DNA of 64,000 nucleotides. Source: Codonopsis lanceolata. Its lineage: Eukaryota; Streptophyta; Magnoliopsida; Asterales; Campanulaceae. A program made the position numbers and the translations under genes. The notes under the pieces are model-generated. The model was not told the origin of the DNA. It was given only the letters and a program-made list of their open reading frames with translations, and searched no databases. The first letter of the stretch is position 1; each line of letters begins with the position of its first letter. This document shows, piece by piece, positions 1-9,608 of this stretch. The stretch lies in the NCBI GenBank assembly GCA_013146195.2, contig CM028378.1, forward strand, positions 10,779,350 to 10,843,349, read 5' to 3'.

Positions 1-233
1 GAGGGATTGAGGATGCTTAAATTGATGTATATATACGGTCTAGGGTATAGACGAAGTTTTGTTTTCTAACGAGGACGCTCTATGCCGGGTCGATGGTGAT
101 TTGGTATAGCGCTCCACCCTTTATCTTTCTCGTCATGTCGCACGCTTCACTTCCAAAGATGAAGAGGCGTGTTTAACGGGTTTTGATGATACGATGTGGT
201 TAGAGAGGTGAGTCCATGTGTACGAGTGGGAGA
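1..233 (+). mobile_element. Copia 3' non-coding tail
   Basis: This stretch has no usable ORF. It lies directly upstream of a purine-rich tract (gagtgggaga, 224-233) followed by TGTTGG, the usual order of 3' untranslated region, polypurine tract and 3' LTR in a plus-strand Copia element. The coding part would lie outside the window. Assignment rests on this architecture, not on protein similarity. Confidence 0.5.
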
Positions 234-722
234 TGTTGGTAATTGGGCTTCATGCCCGATTATTTAGTCCCGCCCACATGGAAATAATATTTATATTATT
301 TATTGGTTAATTAGAATCCTAATCCAAGTGGGTTTAGGATTGACTTAACCTACAAGAAATAGGTTTCTTGTAATAATATAAATAGGGCAACAAAAGGGAT
401 AAAACCCTAATCACATAATTGGAGAACACGCCTCCCAAGGTTGCCGCCTCTCTCTCTCCCTAAATTCTATCTCACCAAAATACTCCCTCTAGCCTAACCA
501 TCAAGAGGCTTGGATTTGCGGTGTGAACCAGTATTGATATCCGTGCTCCGTGATATCAATCCGACGAGAGAGACTTGCAGGTCTGTGGATATTGGCATAC
601 GAAGATCGTAGCTCAAGCGTAATTCTTCCACGACAAGGCTCCAGAGTTCGCATAAAGGTAATTCGTGATTATCGCTTTATTAGCGAACTTGTATGATATA
701 TGATATGATATATCCTTCATAA
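234..722 (+). repeat. Copia-type LTR, 3' end lost in gap
   Basis: The LTR begins TGTTGGTAATTGGG straight after a polypurine tract. It contains an AT-rich promoter-like stretch (aatataaatagggcaac, near 375-391) followed by a leader with aaaccctaa, as in many plant Copia LTRs. The 3' end is not visible because a 100-N gap starts at 723. It does not resemble the Copia LTR at 11965, so at least two Copia families are present. Confidence 0.6.
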
Positions 723-822
723 NNNNNNNNNNNNNNNNNNNNNNNNNNNNNNNNNNNNNNNNNNNNNNNNNNNNNNNNNNNNNNNNNNNNNNNNNNNNNN
801 NNNNNNNNNNNNNNNNNNNNNN
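723..822. other. Assembly gap (100 N)
   Basis: Exactly 100 N, the conventional length for a gap of unknown size. It separates a Copia LTR from the 3' third of a Tat 5' LTR. At least the first 1.3-1.4 kb of that LTR and its upstream target duplication are missing here. Confidence 0.95.
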
Positions 823-1258
823 CCATATCCCCGTATCCCCTAAACAAGGGATAACTTGATGCGGAAACCCATAGCTCCCATAGTGATTTGAATGGGCCAT
901 AAGGCTATTTTCAATAAATCCATAGTGGGGGCGCCGCAATATCCTTTCTTGCACTTCTCCGTTTTCCCCTAAAAAAACAGGAGAATGGGAATGGAAGGGT
1001 AATGCATTCCATATCCTGTTATGCCTGAACGGGATAACTTGACATGGGAAACCATTAGTTCCCATTTTGGATACAAAATCCACTCAAGGCAACCGAGGCA
1101 CATTCCAACGTGCTAATATAGACATCACTCCTCTCGCACTTTGGATTTCGTCTTCCCTAAATAAGGAGGGTGGAACAAGAGCAAGGTGGTCCCCAGATTC
1201 AAGACGCACGCTGGCACCCTATCAAGGGCGCGCGGGCGGATGCACCTCGAACCTCACA
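823..1258 (+). repeat. 5' LTR of the Tat element (3' portion only)
   Basis: Closely matches 11001-11437 and 30970-31410, with shared phrases such as aagggataacttgatgcgg and gaggcacattccaacgtg. All three copies end at the same point, gaacctcaca. The common right end and the TGTAGACACC start seen in the two longer copies define an LTR of about 1.8 kb, of which only the last 436 bp are assembled here. Confidence 0.8.
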
Positions 1259-2253
1259 GTAACTTTGTGGGGAGTTGTTTTATTTTAAATAAAATGGAGG
1301 CTAGACTCGCAAAATAAAACTTTTTGTTTTTATTTGTTTTTCGTCGCAATATGCTTGTCATATTAATTTACGCATTTGAATAAAGTGTTCCCATACGTGC
1401 CGCTATATTTGTGGATATGATCCTCCATTTGGCGCATTGTTCCGATAAGCAGTGCAGCATGTTCGAGTATAAAAAATTTCAAAAAAAATTTCAAAAAAAA
1501 ATATATATATATATCAAAAAAATTTTCGAAAATCAAAAAAATGTATATATATATTATATATATTACAATAAATTTCGGCAGCACAACAAAAGAGCTGGCT
1601 TTACCTTTTTTCCGGCTCTATATTATTATTTATTTCGTTCATTTTCTTTTTCACTTATTATTCCTACATTTGTGCATATTTATATTCATTCTGTCATTTT
1701 ATTTTGGGGACATAGGACCAAAATTTGTAATTAATAGGATAGATAGTTTCCCCACTTTTCTTTCTATTTCTTAATGTGGTGTGCTCTTGCTGCTTGCGCC
1801 AAACTAAAAAGCCGAGAAAATCCACACAAACAAAGAAGACGTACATATATATGTTTTATTTTTTCTGTTCATATATTCAGAATAAATAAAGATTTTATCG
1901 CTTTCTAGATACCACACACACGCATTGCATATAGCTATATTCTCGAATCATACTCCTACACCATGGCCACCTCTACCCCCCGCATGAGCCAACGTTAGAA
2001 TGCATATAGATTCTCGTGACACTTCATTGACCGACCGTTTTTGCATCTCTCAATTGTGAGTCAACCCTCGCAAAAAAATGATATATGAAAATAAAATAAA
2101 ATAAAAGAAAAGCAAAAAATATATATCTATAAAAAAGAATATAAAAAAAAATGCGCAAGTAAAAAAAATGATGAAAAAAAGAAAAATAAATCGCAACAAA
2201 AAAAATATATTATAATGCAAATGTGGGCCGATTTATTATTCTTGATGCTCGAC
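1259..2253 (+). other. Tat element leader, A-rich, no gene
   Basis: Non-coding leader after the 5' LTR. I cannot identify a clear primer-binding site next to position 1259. It holds several A-rich low-complexity runs (about 1470-1560 and 2080-2215) mixed with ta repeats. Short ORFs here are of simple composition and show no recognisable domain. Confidence 0.5.
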
Positions 2254-2733
2254 CTAGACCATTTCGAATGGTGGATCCCTGAAAGAGTATAGGCCCTTCG
2301 CCTGGGACCAGCCCTGGGAGTCGAAAGGCGTGTGGAATACGTTGGTCCTATACTCGGAGAAAGAATCCACTATTCCGTGGAAAGTCCCGAGACCGCCAAA
2401 ATAAAGCGTGTGCTTATCCTGGTCAATTGTAGGGCAAACAATTAAAATAAAATATACTAATAAAGGCACGTTGTACTCCAAACCCAAAGCCTTCACCACC
2501 TCCCGATACCTCCATAAACCATTTTCCTCGTAAACCCGGCCCAAATTTGGAAAGGCGTAGATAGTAATCGCCCGGTTGATACGAAAGTAGTGCGTAAATC
2601 GACTGTAAGGTATCAAGATCGATCGACAACGACCAGAATCAAGCAGATAGATCCAAGCAAGATGGCAACAGATGAGCATCCGATATGGGTACGCATTCGG
2701 GGCTCCAGGATATGCTCCGACTCCGTAATGCAA
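2254..2733 (-). CDS. Antisense ORF in the Tat leader, unknown function
   Basis: A 159-codon open frame runs opposite to the element between its leader and gag. It has balanced amino-acid composition with segments such as FPNLGRVYEENGLWRY and VPLLVYFILIV, and it is the longest clean ORF in the first 30 kb. The sense strand is interrupted many times over the same interval. Tat-lineage elements are known to carry extra ORFs outside gag-pol, some antisense. The central NVPLLVYF...GLGTFHGIVDSF part loosely recalls the plant transposon-encoded gag-like proteins, but I could not confirm this. It may be chance or a remnant. Confidence 0.4.
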   Translation of the reverse strand: MHYGVGAYPGAPNAYPYRMLICCHLAWIYLLDSGRCRSILIPYSRFTHYFRINRAITIYAFPNLGRVYEENGLWRYREVVKALGLEYNVPLLVYFILIVCPTIDQDKHTLYFGGLGTFHGIVDSFSEYRTNVFHTPFDSQGWSQAKGLYSFRDPPFEMV

Positions 2734-2829
2734 AGCGATGGTTAGACCGTAATTTGGTCAAGCACGAGATGAACACTTGCTAAGCCAAATAGCAAGTCTT
2801 ATACAAGGTCAAAAACCCAAAGTGGTGAG

Positions 2830-4340
2830 GTGAACTCTTCCCCTACAATCCCCAAGAAACATCCACATCCCACGTGCCTCCAAACCCAACTCCCACCAAA
2901 TCCACCAACACTAACCCACCAAATACCACCACTACCCCAAATCCCAATCCTCCACCAAGTCCCTATTACCCAAACACGCCTCTACCCGTCATATCCTTCA
3001 TATCCCGCTCCAAACACCAAAATTCCCCAAAGCCCACAATCACCTCCCTGCTCCCATAACCAACCCACTCCATACAACCAAATATGGACTCCACAAAATT
3101 ATAACCCGCCAGCCAAGTTACCACTTATTTACCTTATAATGATCCTGGCCGCCCAGCTGAAACCATCCAAAATCCATGCCACCTATCCAAAATCCACCTA
3201 CCCAAAACCCACCAACCCAAAACCCTTATCCTACCCAAGCTCCACCAGCCCGAATCCTTATCCTACCCAAAATCCACCACCCAAAACCCTTACCACACAC
3301 CGCAACTTAAAAATAACCCAACCTTCCCAAACCCAGCCAGTATTTACCAAAATCCAACTCCCCCATCCACCAAAGTAGAGGCCGACGTGGAAAATATAAA
3401 GGCTATGCTACTCAAACTTCTCAACAAGGGGGAATTTTCTACGCGGACACTAACGTTACAACCTGCGGCAGTATTGCCTTTCAAATTCAAAATGCCCGAC
3501 ATAGAAAAGTTTGATGGGACTGGATGCCCTATATCCCACTTAAAATCTTATTCCACTGGCATGCAAGGGGAGCTAGCTTTGAGGCTATGGCTTCCAATTT
3601 TCACCTCACTCTAATAGGGCGCCAAACAATGGCTAATGTTGTCCGATAGCGCACCATGAATACGTGGGACCGATAGCTAAAGCTGTCTCGAAAGGTACAA
3701 AGACAACACCCCGAAAATAGAAGGGACCTTGAATCATGCACCCGAGGGAAAAAGAAACCTGTGCCGAAGTTCGCAATGTGGAAAAGAAAGTTGGCCCAAA
3801 CTTTTGACAGACCTGATCCGGCCGAGTCATGCCGAATGTTCATCAAAAACCTCCAGCCCATTTACCTGGAACTGATGCGGTATCTCCCCTACACCAATTT
3901 TAAAGAAATAGTAGAGATAGGCGTCAGTATTGATGATGATATACCTGACCGGCCAATTACAAGTCAATACGCCTCCTAGCTCTTTCCGTTATTCTAAAGG
4001 GAAGACAGCCGCAGCCACACCCGCATCAACTGTCAATGTGGTAGGAAATACATCAGCCCCTTTTCCTACCCAAAATTATGGCAGTGTTCCATGGTCTTAT
4101 GGAGCAGACAGGTCTGTCAACACGGTCGGAGGAAATAATGGCCCGAGCAGAAATTTCAAAAATCAGAACCGCCATTATGATGAGCTGCAAGCCTCCCAGT
4201 CTGTAATCCTGCAGGGGCTAATGGCACAAGGAGTGTTAAAGCCTATGGAAAATTATAAGCCACCAGACCCCCTGCCTAGGACTTGGAATCATGCCCAAGA
4301 TCGTGAATATCATCGCTGCAAAGGGTCACCTCACCGATAA
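2830..4340 (+). pseudogene. gag: Tat/Ogre gag, frameshifted
   Basis: Codes for fragments of the capsid polyprotein. A Pro-rich N-terminal part (2830-3378) full of Pro, Asn, Thr and Tyr is followed, in another frame, by a capsid-like segment at 3387-3614 with FKMPDIEKFDGTGCP and HLKSYSTGMQG, where Ogre gag has a conserved DGT.DP..HL motif. A third frame (3761-3979) carries FIKNLQPIYLELM and NFKEIVEIG, the C-terminal capsid region. The rest (3930-4340) is Asn/Gln/Pro-rich. At least three frame changes and an internal stop make it non-functional. A hAT-like element lies 110 bp downstream. Confidence 0.75.
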
Positions 4341-4449
4341 ATGTTATCACCAAAATGCTATTCAGATCTTATAGATGATAAGGTTATTGAAAACCCACTC
4401 CGCACCAAATATAATCAATAACCCTCTACCTTAAATCAACATGATTGAG

Positions 4450-5358
4450 TAGGGCTGTCAAATAGGGCAAAAGCCCGCGGGCATGCCCGCCCCGCCACCC
4501 ATTAGGGGCGGGTTGGGCTGATGTATTAAATACCCGTTTAGAAAACGGGCTTTTCGGGCTTTGCCCGTGCGGGCTGCGGGCTGCCCGCACTTTCTTGCTT
4601 TTTAAAACTTATAATATAATTATTAAAACTTAAAAGTTTGAGTGGCCCAGCCCATTCTCCATTTCTCCGTCTAAATTAATTAGGTTAGGTTACTTTCCAT
4701 TGCATTGTCATTTCATCATTTGTGGCAAAAGTAAAAACATCACAATGTTTCACAGCCTCTCTCTCGACGGCAGCTTTGAGTTTCTTCGACGGCGCCCTCC
4801 GCTTCGACTACGGAGCGGCGCCTCTCTCTCGGGTTCGAGAGTCTCGCCTCATGATCTCATCGCTCACGACTAACACCTCCGCCGACCGCCGATCGTCGAT
4901 CGCCAACGCCATAGCCGACAGCCGGTTCTCTTTCTCTATCTCTCTCTCCTCGCCTCCAACGCCGCCCTCCCCGCCGATCTTCATCTCTCATTCCATAATC
5001 CATTATTAAATAATCTTCTCTGCATTTTCCAAAACGATCTGGGATTTTGGCTTGTTTTAAAATTTCTACTGGAATGGGATTTGGCATTTGTTTCATTGGA
5101 ATTGGTATATTTGTATATAATTATTGATTGGTATATAATTATTAATTGGTAATTTGATATATTGGTATATAATTTATATATTTAATAAATAAAAGCATTT
5201 TTTGCGGGCTTTGCCCGTTTTGCCCGCGGCCCTACGCGGGGCGGATTGGGCCAAGAGAATCAAGGACCGTTAAGAGCACGGGCTTTTTTGGCCCGACCCG
5301 TTTAGGGCGGGCTTTTTCGGCCCGCGGCAAGCTCGCCTGCTTGTCTGCTTTGACTCTA
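4450..5358. mobile_element. Non-autonomous hAT-like element, 8-bp TSD
   Basis: A 909-bp insertion flanked by tgattgag at 4442-4449 and 5359-5366; the duplication is 9 bp if the preceding a is counted. The left end reads TAGGGCTGTCAAA and the right end TTTGACTCTA, an imperfect inverted repeat. Both subterminal regions are packed with gcccg/cgggc motifs in both orientations, as in Ac/Ds-type elements with subterminal transposase sites. The middle (4720-5010) is GC-rich and gene-leader-like. No transposase is visible. The 8-bp duplication and end structure support hAT; the family is unassigned. Confidence 0.75.
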
Positions 5359-5366
5359 TGATTGAG

Positions 5367-6600
5367 GTTGATGACGCTTCTCGGGCATGATCGGCAGAGG
5401 TACTGATTATGAGAAGCTCCCTGCTGAGTTTGGGTCTACTTCTAATAAACCTCTGCAGAACTAGTATACTACGACCGGCCCACTTTTGACGCCCGCAGAT
5501 CTGGTGGACTACTTCGGATATATTACTCTATTCCTTTCCCTAGCCTTACGGATTTGGTCATCTACCAATCTGCTCCCTAATATTGAGGATCTGAAACCCC
5601 AGGTCCTCAATAATGTAATAAACCCTATACGGTGTGCTTTTAATAATAATCTAAATGTCTTTGCTTATTTCTTAGTTGCACCTGCATTAAAAGACGCATT
5701 AAAAAAATTATAATAATGAGTCATTTAAAAGGACCCAAAAAATTATTTGCTTGAGCTTGAAAAGTCAGTAGAGCACCAGGAACAACATCATCCACCAACA
5801 GCAACTGAAGACTGATCCGCTATCAATCTGGGGCTGGACAAGGAAATCAAAAGAAGTCAAAATCGGCAACTACCTGCAAGGCTCCAAAGGAACACCACTC
5901 ATGGATCTCGTCAAAAGAGTTCGTGGACATGCCCGCCTTATCCTATGAAGATGTGTCAGGGGTAGACCCAGCCATAGCCAAACACAGGACCCCCATATAT
6001 CCGGATGCTCAGCCAATCAGACAAAAGCTCCACCGCATCAAGCCAGAATGGTCACTACAAGTTGAAAAAAAACATGAAACAGCCCACGTCAACTTCATTC
6101 GGGTAAAAAAAAAGAAGAAAAAAAATACAAGAAAAAAAGAAGAAGAAGAGAAGAAGTAGTAAAAAAAAACACAAAAAAAACACACAAAAAAAAAACAAAA
6201 AAAAAAGAGTAAAAAAAGAAAGAAAAAAAAATACCCGATCTGGCTGTCCAATATAGTGATCATTCCCAAGCCCAATAGTTTTTTTTCTTTCATCAACGAC
6301 ATGCTGGGTTATAGTCAAATCAAAGGCAGCAGGAGACCAAGAAAAGACCCCATTCACCACCCATTGGGGGACCTACTGCTATCATGTCATGCCGTCTGGG
6401 CTAAAAAATGCTGGGGGCTACTTATCAAAGGCTGCTACCCCTCTCTTCCACGATGTGCCGTATATTGTCAAAAGGATCCGGTCAGGAGATGCCGTACTCC
6501 CCACAAGCCAAGAAAGAATACCTTGTTCAGCCCTCCAATCTCAATGAGCTTCAAAGGTATTATGCTCGAACCACCTTATCTGACAAGTGATTCCTTCTCC
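5367..6600 (+). pseudogene. pol: Tat/Ogre protease-reverse transcriptase remnant
   Basis: Resumes the Tat element after the hAT insertion. The segment at 5923-6110 encodes the region upstream of RT (YEDVSGVDPAIAKHRTPIYP, then IRQKLHRIKPEWSLQV), typical of Ogre pol. At 6231-6275 one frame gives YPIWLSNIVIIPKP, the RT entry block. It then jumps to FFSFINDMLGYSQIK, so the NADFRDLN-like part between is deleted. Further on, other frames give GLKNAGATYQR-like remnants. The Y[VI]DD catalytic motif is not found. An A-rich block (6105-6231) interrupts the RT block. Clearly dead. Confidence 0.75.
6105..6231. repeat. A-rich low-complexity block inside RT
   Basis: About 125 bp consisting almost only of A with scattered G, C and single T, on the coding strand. 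It lies between the codons for NFIRV and YPIWLSNIV, which are almost adjacent in intact Ogre RT. It therefore looks like an expansion or insertion of simple sequence within a coding block. Confidence 0.7.
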
Positions 6601-6601
6601 A

Positions 6602-6835
6602 GCCCGCTAGGCTGAAAACCCGAAAGGGCGGCCTAGGAAAAAGTTAGGGCATATAAAAAAATATATACAAAAAAAAAAATAAGGGCTCGCTAGGCTGAAA
6701 ACCCGAAAGGGCGGCCTAGGCAAAAATTAGAGCAAATAAAAAAAATTTTAAAAAATAATAAAGGCTCGCTAGGTTGAAAACCCGAAAGGGTGACCTAGGC
6801 AAAAGTTAGAGCCAAATAAAATAAATATATATCAG
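6602..6835 (+). repeat. Three tandem ~80-bp repeats of Tat 3' region
   Basis: Three units start at about 6606, 6689 and 6768 with gctaggctgaaaacccgaaa (third: gctaggttgaaaacccg), each followed by gggcggcctagg and an A/T-rich spacer. The unit falls just after pol, a place where Ogre/Tat elements commonly carry this type of repeat. No coding potential. Confidence 0.8.
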
Positions 6836-8800
6836 GAGAATAAGGAGAGGGAAGGCACTCTTTGAAACCTCGACATCTTACCTCCAGTCTTCAGCATGCA
6901 AGGGGGGCTCGTCTAACAGAAGAAAAAGAAAAACTACGACATAAGCTCGCAAGAAAACACTAAAATATAATATTACAGGTCCTAAGGTGCAACTTAGGAA
7001 TAATTGCTAAAGAAATTTAGGTTATACATTAATTGCATGTACATATCTATTATTGCCTATACCCCCTTTGTTTCCCCCAAAACTATCCTTCATTTGCAGC
7101 TTAAGCCCCGGGGCAGTCCATCAGTGCCTGCGACGTCCACCCGGCCGGTCCCATATACTTTTTCTGCAAGGCACAGAAGAGGCTCAGTCTCATCGGAATA
7201 AAAAGCACCAGAAGTTTCCTCGTCCTATCCATCATCTGCGTTGCCATTGTCCTGAAACAACCAAACAACTTGGATCCTGATCATTCACCGCTGCTTTGTC
7301 TGATTATGAAGAAAAATGCAGGAGTTGCGAGAATAGCCATATGTCAAGTATAGCCCTGCAACAATTATATGGCCAAGGAGGTATCTGCCTTTTCCTTTCC
7401 CCGCATATACTCATAAAAAAAAAAAGGGAAGCCCGCTCGAACCCGAAGGTATTTTCCTTTAAAACCCATTTTGGAAATACAGCATGTCATTACCCGTTAG
7501 GTCGGTATAGCTTTGCTTTGTGCGTGTGTTTTGAGTCTGCATGTTTTTTTATTTATTTTGCATCATATAAAATTAGACTGCATTGTAAATATTTGTACAG
7601 GTTTTCAACAACAAAAACAAAAACAAAAACAAAAAAAAACAAAAAACAAAAACAAAAACAAAAACAAAAATTTTATATGTATTGTTTTGCATCTAAATAA
7701 ATGTTTTGGCATTCTAGGCATCATAGAAGTGTGTGTTGCATTTTAAAGATATATACTACATTCTACATTATTGCATGCATGTTAGAATAAATAATGCCCA
7801 TGCATCATGTTAATAAGCATCTTATAATTTTTAGGCATCACATTTTGCATTAAATAAAGTAGTACATACATTTATCATTTGCATTTATTATACAATAAGC
7901 TGCATTAGTGGTGTGCTAAAAAAGAAGAAAAAATGTCACCAATCATGAAAATAAATGTTCTTATGGCATTTACTATATCCCTGCAGCATAAGCATGCATC
8001 ATTTAGCCCCATTTGCATTTGTAATATAAATCATGCATAATAAGGTCAAATAGTGACCATTAGTTCAATCATACATCGTAAGAATAAATCATATAAATTT
8101 CATGCATCATTACATAATTGCATCATTTAGGCATAAATAGGACATGCATATGCATCATTAATAAAGTCAGGAATGCTTCAAAAGTGCAAAAAAAAAAAAA
8201 TCTAGCAGATCAGAAGTATATCCAGACAGACAAAACAAAACAAAAAGAAAGAGAGAAAAACGAAAAAGAGGTAATAAGCATGCAAATAAAGAAAAGTGGC
8301 AGACATGCAGAACAAAAAAAAACAAAAAACAAAAAAAAACAAAAACAAAAAAAATCGGGAGAGGGGGAAAATGTATGTACAAGAAAGAAAAAAAAAATTC
8401 AGGTACATGCAACAAGGAAAAATGCGGCGGTAGAAGAAGAAATTTTCGGCTGAAGCTAGAAAATCAAGCAAAAAGGAAAACAGCAGCAAAGAAAAGATGA
8501 TATCAGCTGATACCAAACGATGCTACAACAAGAAAAAAGAAGCTTCTGACCAAGGTTAGAAGGAGCAACAAGAACAAATGCAGCAGCATCAAGAAAATTT
8601 TCCGCCTAAAGCCGAAAACAAAGCGACAAAAGATTTTTCCGAAGGCCGAAGAAAAAAGAAAATCCCCAGCAAAGTGCAACAACGAACAACGTAAAGCAGC
8701 AAGCGACAGCAAAGCAACATCAGCAGCAATTTGCTGCATGAACACGACAACGGTAAAGGAAAGGAAGGTATTTTCCTTTTTAACAGTGCATTTGTTTGAT
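6836..8800 (+). other. Tat element 3' untranslated region, low complexity
   Basis: No gene is visible. The stretch contains a caaaaa microsatellite (about 7607-7672), many scattered gcatca/tgcatcat words (7760-8160), and another A-rich tract (about 8185-8400). ORFs here arise from the simple sequence. It matches the long non-coding tail expected before a Tat 3' LTR. Confidence 0.6.
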
Positions 8801-8804
8801 GTTT

Positions 8805-9370
8805 GGAAACTTTCCTTTAAGGGGTACACCGCCCCGGATTGATAGGGAAAGGTCTTGTTCTCCGTTGAAGGCTGAGTTCCTGAGGAGGCAATGCATTCCA
8901 TACATTTTGGCTATGTGGAAAACTTTCCTTTAAGGGGTACACAGCCCCGGATTTATAGGGAAAGGTCTTGTTCTCCAAGAAGGCCGAGTTCTTAGGAAAC
9001 AATTCACTCCGATAGCCACAAGACGAACTACGATGGTCCGATTCCTTGTTTAAGGATACGAGGCGCCTATCACCAGACGCGACCATCATAGCACATATTT
9101 ACCCTTGTCGTACTCATTTGATAAAGCTTTGCCACACTTGCTCATTTAGTATTACCGCACTTACACCGCAACACTTACACCGCCACATTTAGTCCCCAGA
9201 TGTGTGAACTACGTCTCGGTCTGATTCCTTGTTTAAGGATACGTAGGCAGCCTATCACGGTAGGCCCGACTGTTGTACGAGTGATAGTTTAGGTTTTGGC
9301 CTGAACTACGTTTTGGTCTGATTTCCTTTATTAAGGGATACGTAGGCAGCCTACATTAGTAGGTCCGACC
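8805..9370 (+). repeat. Duplicated subunits next to the Tat 3' LTR
   Basis: Two sets of direct repeats. The first (about 8805-8890 and 8916-9000) shares actttcctttaaggggtaca and agggaaaggtcttgttctcc. The second has three units (about 9015-9085, 9207-9270, 9302-9365) with gaactacg...ctgattcc and ggatacgtaggcagcct. The last unit lies about 240 bp before the 3' LTR. Known as a typical pre-LTR sequence of Tat elements; the function is not established. Confidence 0.65.
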
Positions 9371-9595
9371 ATCAGAGCACTTTAAATTCATAACTGCTTA
9401 AAAATTACGATAAATTGCTATAACCGACTAAAATTGTCCAGGTTATGAAGTTTGGTCTGTGTTATCTACTGTTGCATCATAACTACTACCTGTTGCATCT
9501 CATCCCAATTTTATAATTGAACGAAATTGGAGGGTCTATTGTTTATCAACGATGTTCGTCTACTTAGTAAGCCTTGGGTTACCCGTAGACTCCAT

Positions 9596-9608
9596 CGTTG
9601 AGGGGCTC
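9596..9608 (+). promoter_or_regulatory. Polypurine tract of the Tat element
   Basis: The purine-rich gaggggctc stretch ends exactly where the LTR starts (TGTAGACACC at 9609). In LTR retrotransposons this RNase H-resistant primer starts plus-strand DNA synthesis. It is short and interrupted by ctc. Confidence 0.55.

Noticed and set aside
613..1083. Minus-strand ORF across the gap
   Set aside because: It reads through 100 N and the reverse strand of a Tat LTR; similar ORFs recur in the other LTR copies, so they are LTR artefacts.
8167..8516. Phe/Leu-rich minus-strand ORFs resembling membrane proteins
   Set aside because: Reverse complement of an A-rich simple-sequence tract.
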